The notes beneath the pieces were generated by a model. It worked only from the letters and a program-made list of their open reading frames with translations, was not told the DNA's origin and did no database searches. Below, in pieces: positions 34,985 through 46,257 of a stretch of DNA of 64,000 nt; within the stretch, counting starts at the first letter, position 1, and the number at the start of each line of letters is the position of its first letter. Position numbers and translations under genes: made by a program. The DNA is from Branchiostoma lanceolatum (Eukaryota; Chordata; Leptocardii; Amphioxiformes; Branchiostomatidae), in assembly GCF_035083965.1 (NCBI RefSeq), contig NC_089727.1, forward strand, positions 21,054,769 to 21,118,768, read 5' to 3'.

Positions 34985-35365
34985 TTCTTTTTCTTTCTAC
35001 AAGAAGAATAGACCTTATCTAAAGAAATGATTTCTTGTATTCAGAGACGCTTTCCTGCTTTAAGGAGAGAAGACCTTAGTTCAAGAAATCTTTTCCTTGT
35101 GGACAGAAATGTTTTGCTACTAAAAGAAGCGTAGATATTAGTTAAGCAAAAACCTTTCTTGTAAACGGAAATATTTTGCTGCAACAATTAGCGAAAATCT
35201 TAGTTAAAAAAAAAACTTTTGCTGAGGACAGAAATGTTTTCCTGCTACAATGAAGCTTAGATCCAAGAAAACATTTTCTTTGTGGCATAAAGAACCGAAA
35301 TCTTAGATCAAAAAATCATTTCTTGATGATGGAAATGTTATCCTGCTACAATGAAGAGAAGTAAT
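34985..35365 (+). repeat. Minisatellite, about five degenerate ~70-bp units
   Basis: Repeated GACAGAAATGTTTTCCTGCT, then ACAATGAAG, then a CTTAGTTCAAGAAA/CATTTCTTGTGG-type stretch, in tandem through an intron of the trefoil gene. Confidence 0.6.
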
Positions 35366-35774
35366 GTATTTATTCTCTTCCTTAACTTATTCTAGATACC
35401 AGAATTATGACATTAAGGAAACACCTTCAGGAAACTAGTGCTACATTTCTTTTGTATAGTGCATAGAATTAAAAGGTTCTAAACTTTTAATGTTTTAAGA
35501 ATCTGCTTAAGAACCTGTAGGATGAGAAATAAATTCGTATCACAAGAAAATATTCTTAGGACAAAAAAAAATGCAAGAAGAGAAAACTGCACGTCTTATT
35601 TGTGCTTAAACAGGGATTCTTGCATACAGAATAATATTCTTGTTGACACAAAACCTTTGTTGTACATGGAAAGACTATTTTTAATAGTGTGGCATACGTA
35701 TTCAATTAAGTCAAGGCTTTCATATCAATGCACTACCAACAGAGGAAAAACTGAAATGAGTGTTTGATTAAAGT

Positions 35775-35985
35775 AGGGTAATTTCGGCACTTTTTTCATG
35801 AGACCCGCTAAGCAGGCCTGGTGCTCGTTGCATTTATTAACAATCACAATAAACTGGAAATCATAGCAAAATAAAAACACACAAGATTTGTAATGATATA
35901 TAAATCAATGCAATTGAGTTAGAAACCACGGTTACATGATCGACCAAAGTTAAGTTTCCAAACATTTTGTGCCAAGTTTACAATT
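35775..35985 (+). repeat. Third copy of the 8.8/9.7-kb repeat family
   Basis: Shares GCTAAGCAGGCCTGGTGCTCG and a terminal GACCAAAGTTAAGTTTCC segment with 9890-10060. Confidence 0.5.
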
Positions 35986-36158
35986 AAAGTAAATATATAT
36001 TTACATGAATATTAAAGCTATATTTAAAACGACATGTGAAAAACAGGGATGCATAAGTATGCCATAACATATTTCTTTTGTTATTTCTTTACAACAAAAA
36101 AGTGCAACAAGAGTATGCTTCAAACAGAACTGCTAAAAAATCATTATTTTTCATTTAG

Positions 36159-36228
36159 ATATTTGATCGAAACTGCTAACTTGTTCATAGTGGAAAGCCT
36201 GGAGTTCCCTGGTGCTTTAAAACTAGAG
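36159..36228 (+). pseudogene. Degraded trefoil half-exon
   Basis: After TTTCATTTAG the sequence reads FDRNC, a TAA stop, then GKPGVPWCFKTR, and ends at a GTAAGC donor. It is the C-terminal half of a trefoil domain, with the second Cys of the CC pair turned into a stop. Flanks from about 36060 to 36415 resemble 37595-38000 around the better exon, so the exon was tandemly duplicated and this copy has decayed. Confidence 0.6.
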
Positions 36229-36429
36229 GTAAGCGCGTTCTGCAAGTGCAGTGGTCATGATTCTATCATTTTCAAACAAAACTTTATTTCATCGTAGACG
36301 TATTTTCGGATCCCTATGTCTGAATAGCGACATTGTACATGTATACCTGCTGACCGTAATTAAAAGTACGTTTTATGATAATATTTTACAAAGTGGATTT
36401 TGTTATCCAATCACCGTGGTTATTTTCCC

Positions 36430-37595
36430 TTTTTGTTTTCGCACGTGAATTTGCTTAGGTCGCTTGTGTCTTTGCTGGTTCAATTAGGATCGTGTCTAAC
36501 TCTAATATGCTGGTTTTCCTTCCATTGGCGCCTAGTCCCTTCTCTTTTCTGTGGTTTCTCCTTTCTCTACTCCTTTCAACAGCTGTTTGCCTATCTCTTA
36601 GGACTGTTGCTTAAGCACATTCCATGCGTTAAAGCCTGTCTTTCGATTCACGCACAGTAGAATGTTCAGCTGACAGAGCGCATTCATGTTCATTATTCTC
36701 TCTTCCATTGAGTATGCTAAGTTTTGTAAATATAATACACCAATTTGATGTGCTCGGGTTCCTTGTCATATTTTAATTTCCTTATGCATTACTAAATGTC
36801 CGTTTCTAGAGGACGTAATCTATTCTTGTAGGATGACACTGTTGTGTTTAGTCTGACCTGACTTGTTTCTAGTTTCTTCATCTCACCTTTTTTACCCTCC
36901 ATGTCTTCTACATGTTTTGTCTGTGACTCTTAAGCTTTGTTGGCTGATATTTAGCAATGCAGAATCTGAAGTTCTTTGCCATACTCTTCTGTTACTTCTG
37001 TCCTTGCTTCCTCCTGCCTCTTTCTGCTGTTGCCACATTTTTCAGTCTTTCATTCACTTCCTTTATCTCCATCTTTGGTTTTATCTCTTAGGTTAGTTTT
37101 ATCTCCTAGTATTCTAACCACGGTGTCCTGATCATGATCTCCCTCTTCTTGAATTGAACTTAAATTTCTACTTCTAGTTAATGCTGGACTCAGAAAACTG
37201 TTCGCTTGGTTGATGTTTGGGAACATTTTCTTAATTTCTGCCAGATTTCTTTCTTTTTCTATAGATTGGAACAATTTGCAGCAATCATCTGCTAGTCTGC
37301 TCGTAACGGGCTCTGCATTTGCTCTGTAAGCTCTCTTCATTGGTTGACCCTGTAGTAACAACGCTTTTCTCGCGTGACCCATGATAACTTCATTGTTCTC
37401 ACTTGCAAATAGTATTTTACTCCTAGCTGCCGCTTTGTCGAGAACATGCGCCCCACGCTTCGTTCGCTCGTGCTTGAGTTCCTTTTGCGCTCGCTGGTCT
37501 CTGGCACTCTCTTATTTTACTTTAATACTGGGCTACTTCTCTCAGCTTAATCGGGACGTTTAAGAACCTTGGTCTCTCTCTCTCTGTATTAGGAT
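36430..37595 (-). mobile_element. Unclassified decayed coding region between trefoil exons, probably transposon
   Basis: A 110-codon minus-strand frame (37382-37050, MGHARKALLLQGQPMKRAYR...FQSIEKERNLAEIKKMFPN) continues upstream in the same frame to about 37545 (AQKELKHERTKRGAHVLDK) and downstream in broken pieces. It is Lys/Arg/Glu rich. It sits as an insert between two duplicated trefoil segments. A retroelement gag-like or ORF1 origin is my guess; no diagnostic motif is visible. Confidence 0.4.
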
Positions 37596-37999
37596 GCCAT
37601 TACATATTTCTTGTGTTGTGATCATTACTTTTCATCGAGGTATGGGGTCATAATTTTTTTTCTAATACATTGTACATTGTCAAAGAGATCCTGAATGAAT
37701 GTGCTGTCGACCCGAAGATGCGACAGGACTGTGGCTATCCAGGTATAGGAAAAAAGAGAGGTGCCTTGATCGAAACTGCTGCTTTGCACGTAGTTCAACG
37801 CCTGGAGTTCCCTGGTGCTTTGAAAAGAAAGGTAAGCATTTTCTGCAAGTGCCGTGGTCGTGTTTCTATCGTAGACGTATTTTTTAAAAGTTTTTTTTTA
37901 AATTTCTATGTCTGAATTGCGATATCTGCTGACGATAATCAAAAGAACGTTAACTTTAAGGAATATATTTTAACCAAGTGGATTTTGTTACGTGTGGCG

Positions 38000-38600
38000 A
38001 AATATAAAGACATTTTGTCCCGAGACGATAGCGAGCACGGAAAACATTACAGATCATTTTTATAGCAAAAATACTCTTATGTAATATTTTTGCTGTCTTA
38101 GGTAAGTTTTTGAACGGTATTATGACGCCCGAATCATGCTTTATTGCTAGTCATATGACCATAAGCATTACCAATTACCCAAGGCCAAATAATGCGATGC
38201 GTGCTCTTTGAGGAAGAAATAACACAAAAATGTTAATCATAATGTCGGCAAATGCCGTCGTTTGATGATGACGGATTACCATACCTCTAGAACTCTCATG
38301 GGAGATACGAATACGAAGTTGTATATTTGTTAATGCGGGGCTTTTTGCGAAACGTAATCGAAGATATGCACGATATGTAAACGTCAGAAAACTAAATTTT
38401 GCGATTTCATGAACATCACATCAATTTCACATGCCAGCTCTATTCGCGTCTTTTTACACTTTATAGGTGCCTGCGTTACACTTTGCTTTGACATAAAGGG
38501 ACATTATATAAAAGTGATTTAATACAAAAATTAACATTATTTCACAGTTTTTGAGAGCAAATTTTACAGAAAAAACACAAAGGTATAGCCAGTGAAAAAA
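38000..38600. other. No gene recognised downstream of the trefoil exon
   Basis: The next exon expected after the GTAAGC donor at 37832 was not identified in this stretch. I see no transposon signature. Confidence 0.35.
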
Positions 38601-38619
38601 TCATGGACAAACATTTTTT

Positions 38620-39553
38620 CATTCATTCATTTCCTATCCTTTCCTTTCTTTATTCCTCCATGTTAGGAGAGCCACATTAATAAAATACATGAATATACAG
38701 TCATTATCAGGTGTTACAATATAAAATAATAACTTTCTGCATATATACACAGGATTCAATAAAACATTTGATAGCATTAATCGTTACAAACGATTTCGGT
38801 CAGTTCGGTACTGGTTATTTCAGTGAATCACTCATCATTGGAAATTTTCGGTTGTGCGCATTAGCACTGAATCCTTATATTCTTACAGGGATCATCAGAG
38901 TCCTGTATACATTGTACTGAGACTTAAAAGTGTCCATGAGTCATCAATGTCCCTTTCATCTTGTATGTTGGAACACCCCTGCTGCTACACTAGTACTTTA
39001 GAAGTAGAGTCGGTACGGAGCGAACTGTCCTTCGTTTTGGCTTGTTGGTCTTTCCTTATCTCCTAAAGTCCACATGCTTTAGTGCTAAAGTTGCTAGGGG
39101 ATACAGCAGTCCAGCTTCAGTTATCATGTAGTCCTCCCAAATGACAGGGTCAATCTCATCTTCTACAATATCTGCTCCCAGCATTATTTCCGTAAACCTT
39201 TCGTCTGGCTGTTGGTGAACGGACGCCATCACCCTGATGCCCAGCTTGTCTGTTGCTGCATCTGCTAAACTGTCTCTGAGGTTGTTAAAGGTGACACAGC
39301 TAGAGACCAAGTGCCCGACTATATCCCTTGTTGTTGCGTCACATGTAGGGCATTGCTTAGGGCTGTGTTTCACCGGGGCTGTACTCAGATGTACTAGTTT
39401 CTGTAGAGTCTTTTGGTGCTTTGGATGTTTCCTTGCAAGTGACCACAGCTTGTGGGGTTCTGAGCTCGTACTGTGTACTCTGAAGGATCTAGGTTGGTGA
39501 CTGTGTGCTGAGACCCATTCAATACCCGGGGCAAATTTCGTCCGTTCATTCAT
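38620..39553 (-). mobile_element. 5'-truncated LINE, C-terminal end, tandem copy 1
   Basis: A minus-strand frame of about 160 codons ends at 39056: PHKLWSLARKHPKHQKTLQK, then QCPTCDATTRDIVGHLVSSC with a C-x2-C...H-x4-C zinc-like motif, and ERFTEIMLGADIVED. It is the C-terminal part of a non-LTR polyprotein. The 3' UTR reaches about 38630 and ends in CATT repeats. About 50% of the residues match the copy at 40188-40670. Confidence 0.65.
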
Positions 39554-39622
39554 TCATTCATTCATTCATCCATTCATTCATTCATTCATTCATTCATTCA
39601 TTCATTCATTCATTCATTCATT
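39541..39622 (+). repeat. (CATT)n microsatellite
   Basis: About 20 CATT units, forming the junction between two LINE fragments. Confidence 0.95.
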
Positions 39623-40710
39623 CTCTTTCTTGTACTTTATTCCTCCCTTGGGAGAGCGATGCATAGTTGAAGTATTTACAAAGGGGATGCCATGACACTG
39701 AACATGTGGTACATAGCGATCCTGTTTTATAAAATAAATTATATTCTTATATTGTTGTTATTCCGTACTCATATTTACAGTCCCTCAAAGGCCAGGTGAA
39801 CGAACCTGCCACGGGTATCCCATGCCCCACACGTCTAGTCTACTGATGACCATTGGGACATTAAAAAAAACACATTCGATCAGACCTTTCATATCATGTA
39901 TATAAAAAAAACTGTTTCTGTGTATTGTACAAATAACTCTTAGAGTTCTTTAAAGTTCTTTCGTGTTTCACTTTCAAAGTTCATTGTCTCTGCATCATTC
40001 TCTACAACTCCTTGTGAATCCACACAGCTCAGTTCTCCACAGCTCGTATGTTTAACTTGCAGCCTAGCTTCTGCCACGACTGTGTTGTAGCCTTTCTTGG
40101 GGGTGGTTAAAGTCCAGCTCTTTTCAGCTCTTTCTTCTTCTCCCGTATGCACTTACATACTATGTATGTACTCAGCTCTCCTGTGCTCTATTCTCCTTCC
40201 CCCGTGCTGCAGTTTTGCCTCTCTTTCCAGGTGGCGTGCTTTAATGCCATGGCTGCCAGAGGGCGGAGCAATCTGGCCGTTGTTGTGATTAAGGCGCTCC
40301 ACACAGCTGGTTCTACAACTTCTTCCACTATCTCGGCACCCAGCATGACCTCTGTGAATCTCTCGTCTGGTTGTTCGTGTACTTTTACCATGACTCTTAC
40401 TCCCAGAATGTTTGCTATTTCTTCTGCCAGGGTTTGTCGTAAGTGGTTAAAAGTGGAACATCTGGTGACTAGATGACCGACCAAGTCTTCTGTAGGGTCA
40501 TGGAAGGTTGGACATGTTTTTACGGTGTGTCTGGTTGGGATGGTACTGAGGAGTATGAGGTTCTTAAGGTCTCTCTGGTACTCTGGCTGTTGTCTTGCTA
40601 GTGTCCATAACTTGTGGGGTTTGTTGTTTGTCTGGTGGACTCTGTAGAACATGTGGCGGTTGGTTTTCATTCATTCATTCATTCATTCGTTCGTTCATTC
40701 ATTATTCATT
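39541..40710 (-). mobile_element. 5'-truncated LINE, C-terminal end, tandem copy 2
   Basis: Same family as the adjacent copy: PHKLWTLARQQPEYQRDLKN, CPTFHDPTEDLVGHLVTRC (second Cys of the first pair replaced by Phe), ERFTEVMLGAEIVEE. The 3' UTR runs to the (CATT)n tract at 39541-39622, and another (CATT)n tract bounds its 5' truncation at 40666-40712. Confidence 0.65.
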
Positions 40711-40714
40711 CACA

Positions 40715-41625
40715 GACATCGTAGAGATAAAGCACAAGAATTGTTCTTTTTTGACAACTATTTCCTTTCTGATTACAGGATAATCATGCAGAATAGGTCC
40801 ATATCATATGGACTGTGACGTGACCACGTGATTCTGTGCACACTTTATCCCCTATAAATGTATTCTCTTTTGAATAAATTTACAGATTTCCAGACCGCAC
40901 GCATATTTCCTCTTTATACCCTCAAGATATGCTATCCTAACAAGATATATCAGTCTGTAGAGTCTCAAAGATTTAGGTCAAGTACACGCATGCTTCTTTG
41001 AGTGATATCTAATATAGAGCGACATTGTTGAACATTTACCTTGATCAAGCTAAAGAAGCTACTCAAAAACCTACTGCAAATTTCAGTTCCAGACATATAG
41101 CCCTTGAATTCAAATATATTTGATTTATAGTAAATAAAGCTGTGCAAGTAGGGTATGCAAAGTTGGGCAAAACATCAGTCACCATTAGTTCTATTGCAAT
41201 ATAAGCATTCAAACAATCCGTCGGATGACAAATATCATACCAAGTTTTCTTATAATTGGTGAAAAATGACCAACATTCAGTTTTATACTTTACTTGGAAT
41301 TATGTTAGGTGACATGTCCGAATGAATGGTGATTTTGTTTATTGAAGAGGACGTTGTGCCATTATGTTATTAATAGTTTTATTGCTTTTTACTACCACTT
41401 ATTCAGTTAGAGGCACACAATGTCCTTCTAATGACAGACTTGTTCCCTCAATGTTAACAACAAGTCTGACATAGGAGTTGACGATGTTGATAATATTTCA
41501 TAGTTTTATTGCTTTGTATATCCAATTATCTACAAACAAGCACCTCATGTCTTTGAGACTGAATCAACGTGTATCTTAAAGACTGTTACTCCACAACAGC
41601 TGTCTTAAAACATGTGTGAAATGTG
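40715..41625. other. No gene recognised
   Basis: AT-rich DNA upstream of the duplicated 41.6-42.3 kb block. No exon-like stretch has support. Confidence 0.35.
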
Positions 41626-42417
41626 TATGAAAGCATAGATGCGCTTTTCTGGCAATTTGACCAAGTTTTAGCAAGTATACATTATCCATAGGTAACGTTA
41701 AGTGAAAGTTAAACCCCGGTCTGTACGATTGAAAGTCTAACAACACAAAAGTAAAGAATGTAAAGTTTGTACCATCTAAAGACCTAAGGTAAAGCATATT
41801 ATCTGGTTCTTGCCTTAGAGTTAACACCTGTATAGAAGACCTCACGAACTATGTATGAATACAGGAGACTTACAGACACGACATTGTTTTTCCGTTGTCC
41901 CTGGTAAAACTTTCATCTGTACTTTAATGATGTCAGCAGATTTGTAAGATCATGTTTTACTAAGATGAACGGATGAGTATGTTGAAGAACTTGTAATGCA
42001 TACAGAAATTGAGATACAGAATGATCAAATGACTTCATTATAATATAATCATTTATAGGCTTGAAGAAGCAACGGACTAAGTTGTGAAAATGTGACTATA
42101 GTAACGATCATGTGAAGGAAAACCTCTGAAACAGTAACTTCCTATCTAGTTTGTTCCAATGACAAGAAGAAAAAGAATTTAAACCATTGTCAATATCAAG
42201 TCTGTTAAACGTAGCAGGTACCAACACCGCTAAATGTCTGCTATTTTTGTTGTTTTTCATTGTGACTGGCGATGTTGAGGAAGTTTTTTTTTGTTTATTC
42301 TTGTTCTTTTCTCCATTATTCTAATAAAGCTTATTATATATTAGTTGCAATAAAATGGCATCTGTGATTATTTTGAAAGTGTCAGTGTAACAGGTTGGTT
42401 GTATTTTTACATATATT

Positions 42418-42540
42418 TGTGTGTGTGTGTATGTGTGTGTGTGTGTGTGTGCGTGTGTGTGTGTTTGCGTGTGTTTGTGTAAATGTGTGTAAATGTGTAT
42501 CTGGATGTGTATATTTTTTGCGTGTGTGTTAGCATGAAAC
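42418..42540 (+). repeat. Imperfect (GT)n microsatellite
   Basis: GT repeats interrupted by AT, GC and AAAT units. Confidence 0.9.
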
Positions 42541-42769
42541 ATAAAAATATTCAGCTTTGTGAGAAATAGATATCGTTCATTATCACAAAGCCAGGTGGCT
42601 TTACCCCAAAATGTCGGTATGAATAATAGTGTAATAAGGTTAATCAGGCAAAAAGTGTATGTTTTCGATCATAGATACATTTTATATCTGAGTTTTACCC
42701 AATAACAAGCCCCCTGCCTCCCGTAAGCGGTGTGTTTGACCAACGTTTTCTAGGCAAGGTATGGTATAC

Positions 42770-43080
42770 GCGTGATGTAATGCACGATGGTCAAATTAGG
42801 CCTCAGAAGTCCCATATTTTTTTTCGAATTCGAATTATGTTCTATCACGTTCGATTAGACACGATTGACGTAAGATCGAACAGAACACGTATTCGATTCG
42901 GGGTCACCTGAGGTCATATGCAAGTATACTGAAAACCGGCGCTAGCATGGCCTTTTCTCCCTGGATGCCTCACATCAGAACAAAAACCGTCTTTTTCACA
43001 AATACAAACCATTTTTCTGGACCATACATCTTTTCTGACATTTTGCTGATCGCCAGAGATGACGTATTTCTTCGACAACC
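42770..43080 (+). repeat. Dispersed repeat, copy 2 of 2
   Basis: Partner of 2460-2765. Similarity runs from CGATGGTCAAAT to the TTTCTGACATTTTGC-like end. Confidence 0.5.
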
Positions 43081-43179
43081 ATTTCTTACGAACTGTGGCA
43101 CTTAGCTACAGTAGTCACACACTGAAGCCGGAAGGGGGCAGTGGGACAAAAAAAATAATGTTTCCGTTATTAATAGGAG

Positions 43180-43245
43180 AAGTTTATTGCAAGTTCATAC
43201 CCGTGGGCTAATTGCAAATACATGGTAACGTTGGGTAACATAAAT
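43180..43245 (-). mobile_element. LINE 3' tail fragment
   Basis: The minus strand reads TACATGTATTTGCAATTAGCC-like sequence and then GGGTATGAACTTGCAATAAA, the 3' end shared with tails at 45408-45465 and 50391-50470. Confidence 0.5.
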
Positions 43246-43249
43246 TCGC

Positions 43250-44760
43250 GGGGTAATTAAATTCGCGAGTTTTCGAAAACGGGGTATTTAGGGATATGTG
43301 CTAGATGCAACATCAGTAATACCGCTAGAAATGCAAACTTGACAGACTAATGTATTCAGAACACTGTCTGAAAAGCTTCGATAACCATGCATTCGAAGTT
43401 GGCTACGTCAAAAACTCTCCGTCCCTTATCGTCACAGTCTGAGGGCTTCGTGGGAGAATTTTATACTACATAATTGTTCGCTGGTTTATAAGACAAATAT
43501 TACATCCGCTTCCTGCTCAACACAATTATTTACAATACAACTTATTAGAATCTCTTTTGCTAACCTACAACTGGACTCTAAGTGTGATTAATCATTCAAA
43601 AATGCCTCTTTGTTGCTGCAACCAATGGCTACGGCACTACGGTGAATTTGCCCGCCGCCATATTCGTTACCCAGAATCCTGCTATTCGGCAGACGACAAA
43701 CGTTGGCGAGGAACACTTTTTTGTCTAAATAGTGTGTGTGTGATAGTGGACTGATGGCGATATTTTCCTCAAAGTTTGCTCTTAGCACAAGCAGAAACAC
43801 ATGGACATAATAGTATTACCATTTCTACGGCATCCAGCTACCGCCCCGATGAATGATGTACGAATTTCCATGACGGTGGGGGTGAACTTTGAGTGACGTT
43901 CGACCGACTCAACACACGGGTTGTTCCCGAAGGCCTGCGGTACGGCCGTTTTTTCGTGTATTTTTTTTACTTGCCAATTTAGCACACATCAGTTTGAAAT
44001 GAAACCCACATTCCAGATCGTTTGTAATTTACGTGTGCGATGCGAAGAATATAAAGGTATACACAAAAAAACTCTAGTATGTAGTTACCGATTCCTTTGG
44101 AGAAAAACCTTTACAGGAGGGTATAAACTTAGTATAGACCTGGTCAGCATCATTAATAGGCTCTACGAGTCGGGCTTTTTGGTTCTTTTAATGTGCTTTT
44201 CGACAGTCATATCGGTACTAAACTTGCTTTCTTGTCGACCGGCTTCCAAGAACACAGTACAGTTAGACATGCCATCCAAAATAAAGAAGAAGCCTCCCCC
44301 TCCTCCAAAAAAGCTGGACATTTAGAGCCTGGTGAGGAGGTTAAGACCTTGCCAAATGTAATGGTATCGATGGTCATCGTAGGGTACATCCAACTATTCT
44401 TATTCTTATAACAGTTTTCCTTCTTCATAATAACGGCTGTGCCTACCTTTCACGCGCACTACGTACTACGTACTTTTTTAGTGCTTTCTTCCCCTATAGA
44501 TGTTAATTCCAGAAAGGCAAAGATAATTAAGCTCTCGCTGTGCAGTGGTACTCCAGACGCGGCGCTCTGCGCTTCTCCGAATACGTCTGTTGTCAAGACT
44601 CGGATCTGCGCACCGCCCGAACAGACTTCATTAAAACAAGGACGAATCCATGACTTTTTTTAGGGTAGATTAACCTGTACATTAACAGCAAAAAAAAGTG
44701 AAATAACGCTATTGTTATTTATGCATACATGCTTCTACTACTTAGCAAACACCTTTTTTG
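43250..44760. other. No firm gene; one short basic/proline frame
   Basis: At 44269-44325 a plus frame reads MPSKIKKKPPPPPKKLDI and stops, after an AG acceptor-like site near 44259. It could be the C-terminal exon of something, but nothing confirms it. The GC-richer stretch near 43600-43720 (CCAAT-like and GCCGCCATAT) could be a promoter; this is unsupported. Confidence 0.25.
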
Positions 44761-44974
44761 CTAAAGATTCATTGTGAATGTTACTGGATTGTTTTTTGGA
44801 TATATTTTGTCTGCAAGTTTGGTTCTGCCGCCCTACCATAATCACACTGCCCGTTTCTGGGCGTCGACTAGAAGTGCGAATTTATGGCCTGAATAACAAT
44901 TCATCATTCCTACAGACGGGTAGTAAGGAAGGAATCCATAACTACCTACCTAGTCCCTTTACCTTTTTACTCTT

Positions 44975-44989
44975 GGGGGGGGGGGGGGC
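44975..44989 (+). repeat. Poly-G tract
   Basis: A run of about a dozen G in intergenic DNA. Similar G/C runs lie near 5280, 6320, 13312, 31421 and 45850, several of them inside MITE ends. Confidence 0.85.
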
Positions 44990-45129
44990 AAGGTAGCAAA
45001 GAAGGAAGGCACAAAAGGATAATCCGTCACGTGAAAATAAGTACAGGGACAAAACATTCATATTTTACGTTAATTCTACCATACTAGCATCAGTTTATCC
45101 ATATATTGACTTCACAGGTCCGTTTGAAA

Positions 45130-45352
45130 AGTGTTTGTGTGCGTTTGAGTGTTTGTGTGTGTCTGAGTGTGTGTGTGTGTGTGTGTGCATGTGTGTGTGT
45201 GAGTGTGTTTGTGTGTGTGTGTGTGTGCATGTGTGTGTGTGAGTGTGTTTGTGTGTATGTGAGAGCGTTTGTGTGCGAGAGAGAGAGAGAAAGAGAGTGC
45301 TTTTGTGTTTGTTTGTGTGTGTGTGTGTGTGTGTCTGTGTGTGTGTGTGTGT
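45130..45352 (+). repeat. Compound (GT)n/(GA)n microsatellite
   Basis: Long GTGTGT tracts with GAGAGA in the middle. Antisense and sense frames across it are artefacts. Confidence 0.95.
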
Positions 45353-45404
45353 TCAATAACATAAGTCAGATACAGTTTTCTGACGCATGTATGTCTTTCC
45401 CTAT

Positions 45405-45465
45405 GTTTTTACCATGTACTTGCAATTAGCCCACGGGCATGAACTTGCAATAAACTAATGTTATA
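45405..45465 (+). mobile_element. LINE 3' tail fragment
   Basis: TACCATGTACTTGCAATTAG, then CCCACGGGCATGAACTTGCA and ATAAA: a CR1/L2-like LINE terminus without coding sequence. Confidence 0.5.
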
Positions 45466-46257
45466 TGTAATGCGGTAGAATGCATGGAAAAATGAAAGAA
45501 TGCAAAATGAAATCAGGTTCGTAATCATTTCTTTATTTTCAGCAAAGGGTCAATAAATATTGATTCACTGTGTTTCGAAAATCTATACAGTTGCTTGAGT
45601 TTCAGTTTTATTGCGTATCTTATTACCTGGACATTCAATCAGAGGACTTGGCCACTGGGAAAGAGGGGAATATTGCTGAATATTATTAAAGTAACTAAAG
45701 ACTTAAATTGAATGATTGTTGGCAAAAAAGTCTATGTAATGCCATATTGGTAAATGGCGGGAAATTGGTACTTGCATCATTCGTTACAATTATTTGGCGA
45801 AGATATGAGGTCTTGGAAATCTAGTTTGTGTCTGCACTGACTCAGGTATCCCCCCCCCCCCCTGTATCTAAAACAGTTGAATTGATACAGAGTGAATGTT
45901 GACATGTTGGGCAAAAATCATCTATATTATATATCGTAGATACTGGTACGATAAAAACAGTGTTTTAGCACAGTAAGATGTTTTGCGATGTTCATGATCA
46001 CACGTTATATATTTTTCAAGACAGCAACATGAATATTTAAAAGAGAAGATTAAGTTTATGTACCTGAGCGCACCCAATTATGTCTCGCTCTTTCATACAA
46101 CACAATACAGTATGTAATGGTACCGCACCTAAGCAAATTGACATGTATCAATCGCACCACTGAACAAAATTAGGTTCAAATGGGAACGGGAACAAACAAA
46201 CATTGTTAGATTTTAAGACAGGTCTCAAGAAAGTCGAACACATAAACGGCGGTTGTT

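Larger units (their letters stand above)
33214..37831 (+). pseudogene. Small secreted trefoil-domain protein gene (frame break in the domain exon)
   Basis: Exons proposed: 33214-33274 (signal peptide MKAVGVIVFGCVALLFSSSS, weak GTCAGC donor), 34277-34351 (VYSEQKQADVVDKLENRFLQ), 34891-34935 (IDKEEGQDLYEIEK) and 37686-37831. All junctions are phase 1. The last exon carries a P-type trefoil domain: CAVDPKMRQDCGYPGI, then in another frame RCLDRNCCF and GVPWCFEKK. Its spacing is C-x9-C...C-x4-CC-x11-C-F. The exon is 146 nt where phase demands 147, and one missing A in the A-run at about 37748 restores the pattern, so it is either a recent null or an error in a homopolymer. Trefoil peptides are secreted, protease-resistant mucosal proteins. 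A GTAAGC donor follows, so at least one more exon is expected. Introns hold LINE and minisatellite DNA. Confidence 0.6.
33390..42260 (+). repeat. Inverted segmental duplication, left arm
   Basis: Blocks 33390-33740, 34277-34351 and 41631-42260 are reverse-complement homologues of about 62800-63105, 62499-62573 and 60300-60980, in colinear order. The left arm is expanded by LINEs, tandem repeats and trefoil exons. Confidence 0.75.

Noticed and set aside
39541..39622. CRISPR-like regular repeats
   Set aside because: Simple CATT microsatellite without spacers, in animal DNA.
41576..41845. Minus-strand 89-codon frame and its counterpart at 60865-61119
   Set aside because: Both fall in the 3' flanking block of the inverted duplication. 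The similarity reflects the duplication, and the frame lies antisense to the Cys-rich gene's 3' UTR and last exon.
42321..42542. His/Thr-rich minus-strand frame
   Set aside because: Antisense of a (GT)n microsatellite.
43921..44325. 134-codon frame ending in KKKPPPPPKK
   Set aside because: No family pattern, no supporting exon neighbours, and the start region is low-complexity. Kept only as a note.
45090..45429. His/Thr-rich and Cys/Val-rich frames on both strands
   Set aside because: Translation of a compound (GT)n microsatellite.
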